From Methanomicrobiales archaeon (lineage in GTDB: Archaea; Halobacteriota; Methanomicrobia; Methanomicrobiales; JACTUA01): a DNA stretch of 64,000 nt. The DNA lies in assembly GCA_015660865.1 (NCBI GenBank), contig JACTUA010000005.1:124001-188000 (forward strand), read 5' to 3'. Position numbers and translations under genes: made by a program. Positions within the stretch are counted from its first letter, which is position 1, and every line of letters starts with the position of its first letter. This document shows positions 23,008 through 32,056 of the stretch, piece by piece. The notes under the pieces were generated by a model, which saw only the letters and a program-made list of their open reading frames with translations, had not been told where the DNA came from and did not search any database.

Positions 23008-25041
23008 ATGCTTCTAAAATCAATCAGTATCGAAAACATTCGAATTTTCAAAGGGTCCCATACCCTTGACCTTGCACCCTTACATCAAGCTAACACCCAT
23101 AAACCGATCATTTTGATCGGTGGAATGAACGGGGCTGGAAAGACCACGCTTTTTGAATCTATCTTTCTCTGTCTCTATGGGCAATATTCTCCTGGTACAA
23201 GGATAACCAAAACAAAATATGAGCATTATGTCGAACAGATGGTTGCTTGGAATAAATATTCAGAAATTCCATTAAATCCTGCAATCGAGGTGATATTCGA
23301 GTTTTCGCATGCTGGTAATACTCATACCTATACAGTCAAAAGAGAGTGGACAGTAAAACCCAGATTTATCGAAAAACTTACCGTGAGAAGAGACGGTCAG
23401 ATTCTTTCAGATCTAGAAAGTGATCAATGGCAAGATCTATTAAATGAATTGATACCACCAAGATTTGCCCGGCTCTTTTTATTTGATGGGGAAAAAATTC
23501 AGAATCTCGTTGAAGATAATGCCGATAATTACTTCCTTCAAGATTCGTTTAAATCTATGCTCGGCCTCGACTTAGTTGAGAGGTTGAAAGCAGATCTAGG
23601 GATATATCTTAGCCGTTACATTAAAAGTAAAGAACTCAATCATTTTACCGAGAAATTAGAGAGTATTGATACACGGATTAGAGAAATTGAGGGGAAAAAA
23701 GATCTATGCCAGCAAGAAAAGGCACATATCCAGAGCCGGTATGATCAGATTCAAGGTGAGATCGAACGTCAAGAACAGATCCTTGCAAGTGAAGGGGGTA
23801 GTTTTGCTCGAAAGCGTGAAGAATTTAAGACCCAAAAAAACCAATTAGATCAAGAGATAACCTGGACTGAGAACGAGATCCGCAATATCTGTACTGGTTT
23901 ATTCCCCTTTTCCATTACTCCAAAATATTGTACACTTCTGAAAAAGCACCTTATCGACGAAGATCAAGTTCAAACTCGCCAAAGATCTCAAGAGGCTATC
24001 CAGTTATACCTGGATGAGTTAAGAAAATCGATAGAGACATTGGCATTTTGGTCGGATCTCAAAATCTCCTCAGCACAACAAGCGAAAATTAGGGAAAAAT
24101 TCTCAGCCCTTATCAGTCAACATTTGGCCGTCAATGACCATCCCGAAAATATTCCATTAATCCATCATCTTTCCCAATACGAATATCATAATTTATTGGA
24201 GTGGATCAGAGAAGCGACAACAAATGTCCCCAAACAAATGCATGATCTCTCCCTGCAACTTGAAAATCTCACTTTAAAACGCACGAAATTGACAGAGAGG
24301 ATTAATAAAGCTCCATCTGATGATATTATCGGTCCTTTTATCCAAAAATTGAATGAATTGCATAAGGATTTGGGACAACTCACCGAAATGCTGAGGAAAA
24401 CCGAAGAGACGATTAAAGAATTCGATCTCCAATTAATAGAACTTGAGAGACTGAAGGAAAAGCAGAATGAAGAAATTGAGGATATTAAAAGTAGCTCGGT
24501 TAAAATGAGCCTTGCCCAGCAAGTGACCCTTATCCTAAACGACTATGTAAAAGAGCTTCAACGACAGAAAATTTCACAATTAAGTGATAATATTCTGGCA
24601 TGTTTCACACGGCTGATCAGAAAAGACGATTATATAAAAGATATTGTGATCGATGAAAATTATAGCATTACCCTCTATGAACCGGATGGACATGCGATCC
24701 CCAAAGAGCTGCTATCCGCTGGCGAGAAAGAGATATTCGCAGTCTCATTGCTCTGGGGTTTGACACTTACATCGGGGCGACAGTTGCCTTTTATTATCGA
24801 CACACCTTTAGGGAGACTTGATAGTGAGCATCGGGGCAACCTTGTTATGGATTTCTTCCAGCACGCAGGAGACCAAATGATCATCTTCTCCACAGACACT
24901 GAAGTAGATAAAGAATATTTCCGAGTACTTCAACCATTTATTACTCGGGCCTACCATTTGGATTATTCGAAAAAGGAACGTCAAACAAAAATTTCTCCCG
25001 GATATTTCTGGGAGAGTGAACCTTTGGAGATCCCAACATGA
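23008..25041 (+). CDS. dndD: DndD, SMC-like ATPase of the phosphorothioation complex
   Basis: A 677-residue ATPase of the RecN/SMC type: Walker A 'GGMNGAGKTTLFE' at residues 38-50, a long coiled-coil middle (about 190-540), an ABC signature 'LLSAGEKEIFAVSLLWGL', and Walker B 'LPFIIDTPLGRLDSEHRG' near the end. 'RLFLFDGEKIQNL' (about residue 155) is a conserved DndD element. It is thought to open or nick DNA for sulfur insertion. The stop overlaps the dndE start (ATGA). Confidence 0.95.
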   Translation: MLLKSISIENIRIFKGSHTLDLAPLHQANTHKPIILIGGMNGAGKTTLFESIFLCLYGQYSPGTRITKTKYEHYVEQMVAWNKYSEIPLNPAIEVIFEFSHAGNTHTYTVKREWTVKPRFIEKLTVRRDGQILSDLESDQWQDLLNELIPPRFARLFLFDGEKIQNLVEDNADNYFLQDSFKSMLGLDLVERLKADLGIYLSRYIKSKELNHFTEKLESIDTRIREIEGKKDLCQQEKAHIQSRYDQIQGEIERQEQILASEGGSFARKREEFKTQKNQLDQEITWTENEIRNICTGLFPFSITPKYCTLLKKHLIDEDQVQTRQRSQEAIQLYLDELRKSIETLAFWSDLKISSAQQAKIREKFSALISQHLAVNDHPENIPLIHHLSQYEYHNLLEWIREATTNVPKQMHDLSLQLENLTLKRTKLTERINKAPSDDIIGPFIQKLNELHKDLGQLTEMLRKTEETIKEFDLQLIELERLKEKQNEEIEDIKSSSVKMSLAQQVTLILNDYVKELQRQKISQLSDNILACFTRLIRKDDYIKDIVIDENYSITLYEPDGHAIPKELLSAGEKEIFAVSLLWGLTLTSGRQLPFIIDTPLGRLDSEHRGNLVMDFFQHAGDQMIIFSTDTEVDKEYFRVLQPFITRAYHLDYSKKERQTKISPGYFWESEPLEIPT

Positions 25042-25424
25042 ACTTTAACAGGGTTCGCATCAGTACGAGTGCAACAATCCGTTTGAAGCAATTACAAATT
25101 CGGACTGGGCTAACGCCTAACATTCTCTCCAGAATTGCAATCTGTTATTCGCTTAACGATCCTGCAATCCCCAATCCCAACGACTACGATGAAAGGGGGA
25201 TGGAGATGAACCGATTTACCCTCACAGGAGATTGGGATTCCTTTTTCATAGCTTTAGTCATGGAACGTTGCATTCAAGATGGACTAGATCCCGAAAAAGA
25301 TCTCGCTGATCAGTTACGTGCACATCTCAATAGAGGCGTATACGGAATATTCTCACGAATCAAAGGATTAGGGGATTTCCAATCATTACTCACCCAGGAG
25401 GCCCCGGGAATCAAAACAAGTTAA
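25038..25424 (+). CDS. dndE: DndE, small DNA-binding component of the phosphorothioation complex
   Basis: A 128-residue protein with the DndE pattern: basic start 'NRVRISTSATIRLKQLQIRTGL', 'NILSRIAICYSL', and a C-terminal 'RAHLNRGVYGIFSRIKGLG'. DndE binds nicked double-stranded DNA as a tetramer in the studied case. Position between dndD and dndA matches the C-D-E-A order of archaeal clusters. Confidence 0.9.
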   Translation: MNFNRVRISTSATIRLKQLQIRTGLTPNILSRIAICYSLNDPAIPNPNDYDERGMEMNRFTLTGDWDSFFIALVMERCIQDGLDPEKDLADQLRAHLNRGVYGIFSRIKGLGDFQSLLTQEAPGIKTS

Positions 25425-25441
25425 TGTGTGAGATGTGATCT

Positions 25442-26605
25442 ATGGAAATTAAACGCCCGATATACATGGATTATCATGCGACGACTCCCGTTGACCCTCG
25501 AGTTCTCGAAACGATGCTCCCTTATTTTTCCGACTTATTTGGGAATGCGGGAAGTATTGACCATCTATTTGGGGCGACTGCAGCCGATGCAGTGAAAAAA
25601 GCCCGTGATCAGTCCGCTCACATTCTCAATGCTCATTCTGATGAGATAATCTTCACAAGTGGCGCAACGGAATCAAATAACATTGCAATCCTAGGCGTTG
25701 CGAAACAATACGCTGAAAAGGGGGATCATATCATAACCTGTGCGACAGAGCATAAGGCAGTTCTCGACACCTGTAAATATCTCCAGAAAATCGGAAAAAC
25801 CGTCACATTTCTTCCCGTTGATCAGTATGGATTGATTGATGTTGCCCAGCTCGAATCTGCCATTACCGACAGGACTATTCTTATAACAATCATGTCAGCG
25901 AACAATGAGATCGGGACTATCGCTCCAATAAAAGAGATCGGAAAGATTGCTCATGATAATAGAGTTATTTTCCACACAGATGCAGCCCAGGCTGTTGGTC
26001 ACTTCATGATTGATATTGAAGCAATGAATATCGATCTCCTCTCTTTTTCAGGTCACAAAATTTACGGACCGAAAGGGATTGGTGGGTTATACATCAGACG
26101 GAGAAATCCGAAAGTAAAACTCACTCCCATTATCTTTGGGGGCGGGCAAGAGAAGGGCCTTCGATCCGGAACATTGAATGTACCCGGGATCGTGGGGTTT
26201 GGGAAGGCACTCGCAATTGCAGAGAAAGAAATGAAAGACGAGGATGAGCGATTCCGGAAATGGACGCTGGAAATGTTTGATGCATTCAAAGAATTATTTC
26301 CTTCTCTGCTTTTAAATGGGCATCCGACCAAACGGCTTGCTCACAATTTGAATGTTTGTTTCCCTGGCATTGAAAGCAAAGCATTGATCCATCTATTGAA
26401 AGACGATCTTGCAATTTCTTCTGGTTCCGCATGTACGACCACGAGCGTCGAACCATCGCATGTGCTAAGAGCAATAGGCGTTCCCGAAGATTTAATCCAT
26501 TCCGCAATCCGATTTGGAATTGGTAGATTTAATACTAAGGAAGAAATTAAGTTTGTTGTCGAAAGGGTTACATCAAGTATAAATAAATTGATAAATATTA
26601 GGTAA
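25442..26605 (+). CDS. dndA: DndA, cysteine desulfurase
   Basis: A 387-residue PLP-dependent desulfurase: 'YMDYHATTPVDPRV' start, 'SGATESNNIAILG', 'DAAQAVGHFMIDI', the PLP Lys in 'SFSGHKIYGPKGIGGLY' and the sulfur-carrying Cys in 'ISSGSACTTTS'. It supplies persulfide sulfur to DndC. NifS/IscS-type function is alternative on family grounds, but position directly after dndE in the same operon fixes the role. No second gene lies between it and the restriction module; a 107-base AT-rich gap follows. Confidence 0.93.
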   Translation: MEIKRPIYMDYHATTPVDPRVLETMLPYFSDLFGNAGSIDHLFGATAADAVKKARDQSAHILNAHSDEIIFTSGATESNNIAILGVAKQYAEKGDHIITCATEHKAVLDTCKYLQKIGKTVTFLPVDQYGLIDVAQLESAITDRTILITIMSANNEIGTIAPIKEIGKIAHDNRVIFHTDAAQAVGHFMIDIEAMNIDLLSFSGHKIYGPKGIGGLYIRRRNPKVKLTPIIFGGGQEKGLRSGTLNVPGIVGFGKALAIAEKEMKDEDERFRKWTLEMFDAFKELFPSLLLNGHPTKRLAHNLNVCFPGIESKALIHLLKDDLAISSGSACTTTSVEPSHVLRAIGVPEDLIHSAIRFGIGRFNTKEEIKFVVERVTSSINKLINIR

Positions 26606-26646
26606 TTTTTCTTATGCATTTTTATAATTAAATGATAATGATAATC

Positions 26647-26658
26647 TTTTTATAAAAA
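26647..26658 (+). promoter_or_regulatory. Separate promoter of the restriction module
   Basis: 'tttttataaaaa' lies 55-66 bases before the helicase ATG in the AT-rich gap after dndA. Nearby are the repeats 'atgataat' (around 26632 and 26683). This suggests the restriction genes can be transcribed apart from the modification genes. Confidence 0.4.
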
Positions 26659-26712
26659 CAAAGAAAATAAGATTTAATAATTACATGATAATTAGAGAGT
26701 GATAGCGATAAG

Positions 26713-28848
26713 ATGTCATTGGACTCTTTGGATCTAAAATATTCTTATGATTCTGATGAAGACGATATTCTGAATGATTTTTATATTCCCGCCTTGTCTA
26801 ATGCTATATCTTATAAAAGAATTTCTGGTTTTTTTTCATCTAATGCTCTGGCTATCGCAGCTAGGGGGATAGCATATTTTATTAAAAATGATGGCGATTT
26901 TCGCCTAATCACTAGTGTACAATTATCGGAAGAAGATTTTACGAAGATAAAAGAAACTACACAGAATCAGATGTTGTTTTATCTGGAAGAGAAATTTTTA
27001 GAAGAGGTTGATGCATTAGAAAATGAGTTGATGAGAGATCATGTAAAAATGATGGGTTGGATGCTGAAAACGGGGCATTTGGAAATGAAAATTGCATTAA
27101 CTGCAGGAGGGATACAACATCAAAAGATTGGTATTTTTGAGGGCAATGAAGGTCACACTGTATCATTTAGTGGTTCGGATAATGAAACAAAGAAAGGATG
27201 GATTGATAATATTGAGGAATTCCATGTTTTTTGTTCTTGGCGTCAGAATGAAATGGAACATATTAATGACATAACCAGAAGATTTGATAAATATTGGCAT
27301 GATAAAGCACAGAGGGCCCGAGTATTTCCGATTAGTGAGGCAATAAAAGATAAATTGATTAAAATTGCTCCAAAAGATGATGATGAATTTGAGACGTTAT
27401 CCCTTGATACTACAAGGAATCTCCTTGCGAAGCATAAGGATAGTATAACGAAGAGAAAGAAGCAGGCGGGACCTATTTCAAATAATAAAAATAAGTATTT
27501 GAGTTTAAGAAACTATCAAAAAGATGCCGTCGATGCTTGGTTTGAAAATAAGAGAAAAGGAATTTTCGAGATGGCTACCGGAACAGGGAAAACAGAAGCT
27601 GCAATTGGTGTAATTGACCGTTTGATAAATTCCAAAGAGAAAATTATAATTATTATCACTGTTTGGGGGCAGTCTCTTTTAGAGCAATGGATAAATAAAT
27701 TAAAATTTTATGGTTATGGTGTTAAAGGTGCTTCTTCGGATCAAAGATATTCAAATTGGCAAGAAGAATTAGGGAGAGATATCTTAAACGTTTCTTGCGG
27801 TTATCGAAATCATTCAATCGTTGTTACAACGTATCAAACATTCTCTTCCAAGAAATTTACTGATTTGATACAAAAAATGCAAGGAAATGTTCTCCTTATC
27901 TGTGATGAAGTTCACCACGTTGGAGCTCCGGAACTTCAAAAAGGCCTTGTTGAAAACTATAATTTCCGTCTAGGTTTAAGTGCAACGCCCGATCGTTGGT
28001 TCGACGAAATTGGAACAGCACTAATCAGATCATATTTCGATAAAACAGTCTATGAATTTTCGATGAAAAAGGCCATGGATGAAATTAATCCAGATACTGG
28101 AAAACCATATTTATGTTCTTATAAATATTATCCAATTCTTGTTGAACTGAGCGCCGAAGAAAATGAAGAATATATTAAATTAACTAAGGAGATTGGAAGA
28201 AGATATCATACTACTAAACTGCGGAAAATTGATGATGAAAAATTAACAGGATTACTTATCAAGAGATCAAACATTAAGAATAATGCTCATGCAAAATATG
28301 ACGAATTAAAAATAATTGTTCCGAGATTTATAAATCAAATGAATTATTGTCTTATCTATTGTTCAGGAAAACAAATGGATTACATAAAATTACTATTGAA
28401 CCAATATAAAATCATTTATCACGAATTCACTCAATATACAACCCCTAAAATTCGTCAAGATATATTGTTAAAATTTGAAGAGGGGAGAAAATCTGGAGGA
28501 TATGATGTTCTATTGGCAATAGATTGCCTAAATGAAGGAATAGATATCCCCTCTGCCCGCATGGGAATATTTTTAGAGAATAGTCAAAATCCAATAGAGT
28601 TTATACAAAGAAGAGGGAGATTATTACGACCCCATGCAGACAAAAAAGAAGCAATATTATTCGATTTTATCGTTATCCCCAATTTTTACGGATTAGAGGA
28701 AAACTATAAAGAACTTGAAAAACGAGAACTCCAAAAGGAGTATAATCGATTGGTTGAATTCGCAAAATTAGCAAAAAACACTCAGGAAGCTCTTAAAGTC
28801 ATGGAAAAAATTGCCGATGAATATAACCTCGTTGTGATGAATGGGTGA
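26713..28848 (+). CDS. PLD-domain SF2 helicase of the phosphorothioation-linked restriction module
   Basis: A 711-residue protein. Residues 20-190 form a phospholipase D-like nuclease domain with 'HQKIGIFEGNEGHT' and 'FSGSDNETKKGW', one HxK half of the HKD motif. The rest is a superfamily 2 helicase: motif I 'MATGTGKTEAAIG' (about residue 290), II 'DEVHH', III 'LGLSATPDRW', VI 'IQRRGRLLRPH'. Its position right after dndCDEA matches the restriction part of the archaeal DndCDEA-PbeABCD system; I do not assign an individual Pbe letter. Very AT-rich, lysine- and asparagine-rich, unlike the dnd genes beside it. Its stop overlaps the SD of the next ORF. Confidence 0.85.
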   Translation: MSLDSLDLKYSYDSDEDDILNDFYIPALSNAISYKRISGFFSSNALAIAARGIAYFIKNDGDFRLITSVQLSEEDFTKIKETTQNQMLFYLEEKFLEEVDALENELMRDHVKMMGWMLKTGHLEMKIALTAGGIQHQKIGIFEGNEGHTVSFSGSDNETKKGWIDNIEEFHVFCSWRQNEMEHINDITRRFDKYWHDKAQRARVFPISEAIKDKLIKIAPKDDDEFETLSLDTTRNLLAKHKDSITKRKKQAGPISNNKNKYLSLRNYQKDAVDAWFENKRKGIFEMATGTGKTEAAIGVIDRLINSKEKIIIIITVWGQSLLEQWINKLKFYGYGVKGASSDQRYSNWQEELGRDILNVSCGYRNHSIVVTTYQTFSSKKFTDLIQKMQGNVLLICDEVHHVGAPELQKGLVENYNFRLGLSATPDRWFDEIGTALIRSYFDKTVYEFSMKKAMDEINPDTGKPYLCSYKYYPILVELSAEENEEYIKLTKEIGRRYHTTKLRKIDDEKLTGLLIKRSNIKNNAHAKYDELKIIVPRFINQMNYCLIYCSGKQMDYIKLLLNQYKIIYHEFTQYTTPKIRQDILLKFEEGRKSGGYDVLLAIDCLNEGIDIPSARMGIFLENSQNPIEFIQRRGRLLRPHADKKEAILFDFIVIPNFYGLEENYKELEKRELQKEYNRLVEFAKLAKNTQEALKVMEKIADEYNLVVMNG

Positions 28849-28853
28849 TGTTC

Positions 28854-29033
28854 ATGAAAAAGAAAATGAATACAAGGATCCTCAAAAAAATTGAAGATTC
28901 AGATCTAGATACTCCAATCAAGGAATTGCTCGTTGATATTATGGAATTTGAATCTCAATGGGTTAAGGGGAGTAGTTATTCTGAGTACTATCGAAAAAAA
29001 ATTGAAAAGGCAATTGCTATAAGGAGAACTTAA
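28854..29033 (+). CDS. Small protein of the restriction module
   Basis: A 59-residue, highly charged, all-helical protein with 'SDLDTPIKELLVDIMEFESQ' in the centre. ATG 28854 is chosen because 'gggtgatg' at the end of the helicase gene is a good ribosome site for it. It ends one base before the next ATG, so it is surely co-translated. No family recognised; a bridging subunit between the helicase and the SMC-like ATPase is a guess from position. Confidence 0.7.
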   Translation: MKKKMNTRILKKIEDSDLDTPIKELLVDIMEFESQWVKGSSYSEYYRKKIEKAIAIRRT

Positions 29034-29034
29034 T

Positions 29035-31011
29035 ATGACAAAAATAATGAATATTACTATTGAGAATTTTCGCCCGTTTTTTGGGATAAATAATTTAGAA
29101 TTCTCATCCGACAGTAATAAGAATTTTAATGTGGTTTTTGCCGGAACTGGGAGTGGAAAAACCTCTGTATTGGACGCCATTTCGTGGTGTTTATTTGGAA
29201 AAGAGTATCACAAACAGCTACCCAAAGATACCTTACTAAATGATAAAAAACGGGATGAATTAAAGAAAGAAAAAATTGCTGATGTTCGTGTAGAAATAAT
29301 AATGGGGGAAAAGCAAAATAACATTGAATTCATTTTCAATAGAAAAATATCATTTATAAAAAAATCGGATAAAAGCGTGACAATTTTACCTTCTTCAGAA
29401 AAATTTCATGCAAAACTTAAGGATGCACGTAATAATTTAATCGATGCTGCAGATCCGAGCGTTGTTGTAAATTGGGTATTTCCTGAGAGAATTCATCATC
29501 TCTTTATGTTTGATGGCGAAAAGCTACAGGATTTTTTTGAAACCGATAATATCAAAAATACAGAACATGCGATCAAAGACATTACACAAATGGATCAACT
29601 CGACAACGCCGTAGCACATTTAATTCATAGTTCAAAGGAATTTTTAACGAAAGAAGAGATGACCGATCCCCAAATACAACAACTAGAGGATTTCATTGAC
29701 AGTGTTCGAAAACGAGTTCAAGATAATCGTCTTGAGGAAGAATCAAGAAAAATTTCTTTAGAAGAAGCTAAAAAGGCGTTCGAAGCGGCAGATGAACAAT
29801 TGAAAAGAATTGATTTTGATGATAAAGGACTTTTAGAAGAAGAGAGATCGATTCAGGGAAGAATAAGCAATTCGGAATTAAAAATAAAAGAAATTGAAAT
29901 TAACCGATTTCATCACTTATTACAAGGAATCCCTACGATATTCTGCAAGAAAGAATTAGAGAGAGCAGTTCAAAAAATCGACAAGAAGTATGAATCAGGT
30001 GAATTGCCTTCTGATGTCAAAGTTGAATTTATTAATAAATTACTGGAAAAACAAAGATGTATTTGTAAAACGCCACTCATAAAAGGGTCAGAGGCACGAA
30101 AATTTGTTGAAGCTTATAAAAATGCTGCCCCACTCTCAAACTATGAGGACGAAATCAGACACGGACAAGCTGAAATCAAATCAATGCTAAAAGAAATAAA
30201 CCAATTTTTTGAGAAACGTGTAGATTATTATAAACAACTAGAAGAGACGAAACAATCATTGGATGATGATAAACAGAGATTTGAAAGTATTAAAAAGAAA
30301 ACTGAAAGTATAAATAATCCTGAAATTCAAAGATTACGATCTCTAAAAAGTTTTCATTTGGGTGAAATGCAAAGATATAATAAAGAAATAGGGGGCATCC
30401 AAAATAAAATTTCGGAAGATGAAGACGCAATACTCAAATTGGGAAAACAAAAAATGAAGTTGGAGAAAGAATCGATTAAAAACAAAGCAATGCGGGAAAA
30501 ATACGAAATTTGTGAAAAAGCATTATCGTTTTTGGAAAACACTCAAAAAAATCTCCTGGTTGAACTTAAAAAAGATATCGAACAAAGAACCAATTCTATT
30601 TTTAAAGAGAGCGTTATTGAGCCGAGAGTTAAGGAAGTAATCATTTCTGATTTTTATGAATGCCAAGTTCTCGATACTAGCGGATTGAATATATACCCTA
30701 CTCTTTCCAGTGGTCAAAAGCAAGGTTTGGCTACGGCCTTTATGATCGCACTACGTAGAGACTCTGGCTTCGACTCCCCGATTTTGATTGATTATCCTTT
30801 TGGTAGAATTGATCCTCGCTCCACAGCAGAATTTATTGATGTGTTGAAAAAAATATTAGCTGACGTTCAGGTGATTTTCTTTTTAATTGAAGGGAAAGAA
30901 TATAGTGACTCTGTGAAAGCTCAAATGCAAGATCGTTTAGGATCACTATATGAAATTTGTAAATTAAAAGATGAGAAAATGAGTGAGGTGATTAAGCATG
31001 CCCGAAACTGA
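29035..31011 (+). CDS. DndD-like SMC ATPase of the restriction module
   Basis: A 658-residue ATPase: Walker A 'AGTGSGKTSVLDAIS' at residues 41-55, 'HLFMFDGEKLQDF' near residue 157 (the same element as in DndD), coiled coils from about 200 to 560 with a central 'KQRCICKTPL' CxC site (a possible zinc hook), signature 'TLSSGQKQGLATAFMIAL', and Walker B 'SPILIDYPFGRIDPRS'. It is a second DndD-type ATPase in one island and not a duplicate of the modification one: similarity is confined to motifs. It may sense or pull DNA in the restriction step. Overlaps the following gene by 14 bases. Confidence 0.85.
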   Translation: MTKIMNITIENFRPFFGINNLEFSSDSNKNFNVVFAGTGSGKTSVLDAISWCLFGKEYHKQLPKDTLLNDKKRDELKKEKIADVRVEIIMGEKQNNIEFIFNRKISFIKKSDKSVTILPSSEKFHAKLKDARNNLIDAADPSVVVNWVFPERIHHLFMFDGEKLQDFFETDNIKNTEHAIKDITQMDQLDNAVAHLIHSSKEFLTKEEMTDPQIQQLEDFIDSVRKRVQDNRLEEESRKISLEEAKKAFEAADEQLKRIDFDDKGLLEEERSIQGRISNSELKIKEIEINRFHHLLQGIPTIFCKKELERAVQKIDKKYESGELPSDVKVEFINKLLEKQRCICKTPLIKGSEARKFVEAYKNAAPLSNYEDEIRHGQAEIKSMLKEINQFFEKRVDYYKQLEETKQSLDDDKQRFESIKKKTESINNPEIQRLRSLKSFHLGEMQRYNKEIGGIQNKISEDEDAILKLGKQKMKLEKESIKNKAMREKYEICEKALSFLENTQKNLLVELKKDIEQRTNSIFKESVIEPRVKEVIISDFYECQVLDTSGLNIYPTLSSGQKQGLATAFMIALRRDSGFDSPILIDYPFGRIDPRSTAEFIDVLKKILADVQVIFFLIEGKEYSDSVKAQMQDRLGSLYEICKLKDEKMSEVIKHARN

Positions 31012-31873
31012 GGCACCTCGCGATTTAGCAATTGATAGTTCAAAACATGGATTTTATGAGCGAATTAAAAAAGGGGAATATATACCCGAATTAAAAGGCT
31101 ACGAAATGGCATATTTATTTGCCATTGCAATGGCCTATGGTGTACATTATAAAAAACGCAAACCACTACGTCCTGGCCATATTAAACGATCAATCAGCAG
31201 GAATATGATCGATAAAGAATTTTCTTGGCTAATAAGGGCTATTGCTATAAGTGCGTTGGATGAAGGCGTGGACATCATTCCCGATCGCACTCAAATCTAT
31301 AAAATTGCTGAAGAATACGCAAATGGCGGTATTGAAATTATTGAAGAGGAAATAACAAATATCAAACAATTTGAGTTGGATATGGAGTTAGAATTAAATA
31401 AAATAATGGGTGAAATTGCCTCAAAAACCGAAAAAACGGATAAAATACAAACGATTCCTATTCAACCAAAACATGAATTAGAATCCATGCTCGATGCTTT
31501 CGAGGTTAGAATTCGAAAATTCATTGATAGCAAACTGACAGAGAATAAAGCCGATTATTGGTCTGATATTAATTTGGATTTCAAAAAAGATATTGATCAG
31601 AGAATTCGGGATTATCTTGTAAAGAATCCATCATTAAATTCAGAGGATATTAAGCCCCTTGAATTTTTTACGATGGGAGAATATTATAAAATTATGAAAT
31701 TTTATTGGATGGTGTTTGAATCTATTTTTAGATCTAAGACCGAGCTGGAGAAACATTTTCGAAATATCAATGAATTACGAAATTGCTTTAAACATGTTCG
31801 TGAACCAACTATTACAGAAAAGAAATTAGGGGAAGCTTCATTAATTTGGTTCGAAACAATACTAAATAAATAA
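30998..31873 (+). CDS. Last restriction-module protein, with C-terminal HEPN-type motif
   Basis: A 291-residue protein not recognised as a whole. The N-terminal ~115 residues are helical ('EMAYLFAIAMAYGVHYKKRK', 'FSWLIRAIAISALDEGVD'); a linker with 'IPIQPKHELESML' leads to a C-terminal helical domain (about 150-291) that ends in 'NINELRNCFKHVREP', i.e. R261-N-x3-H266, the RNxxxH form of the HEPN RNase motif, at the expected place ahead of the last helix. Compare Swt1-like HEPN domains. If real, the module carries a potential RNA-cutting effector. Overlaps the SMC-like gene, so is cotranslated. Confidence 0.75.
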   Translation: MPETEAPRDLAIDSSKHGFYERIKKGEYIPELKGYEMAYLFAIAMAYGVHYKKRKPLRPGHIKRSISRNMIDKEFSWLIRAIAISALDEGVDIIPDRTQIYKIAEEYANGGIEIIEEEITNIKQFELDMELELNKIMGEIASKTEKTDKIQTIPIQPKHELESMLDAFEVRIRKFIDSKLTENKADYWSDINLDFKKDIDQRIRDYLVKNPSLNSEDIKPLEFFTMGEYYKIMKFYWMVFESIFRSKTELEKHFRNINELRNCFKHVREPTITEKKLGEASLIWFETILNK

Positions 31874-32010
31874 AAACCAAAATTTATTAGAATTGTGGTA
31901 TTATTCGAGCCACCAATCCCCATAATTTATGAATTCTGACTCTATTGAGCTCGATAATCTGTTCGATCAGTCTTCTCCCGCCCGAATAAATAATCTGGAT
32001 GGACAGACAT

Positions 32011-32020
32011 TAATATATAC
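32011..32020 (+). promoter_or_regulatory. TATA box of queC
   Basis: 'taatatatac' lies about 37-46 bases before ATG 32057, at the border where the sequence returns to high GC. Confidence 0.5.
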
Positions 32021-32056
32021 AAATACCTCATCGCTCTCGAAAAAACGGATACCGCC

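Noticed and set aside
26713-31873. Standard DndFGH restriction genes
   Set aside because: None of the four proteins has DndF/DndG/DndH features such as a HerA/FtsK-type DndH; the plan matches the archaeal Pbe type instead.
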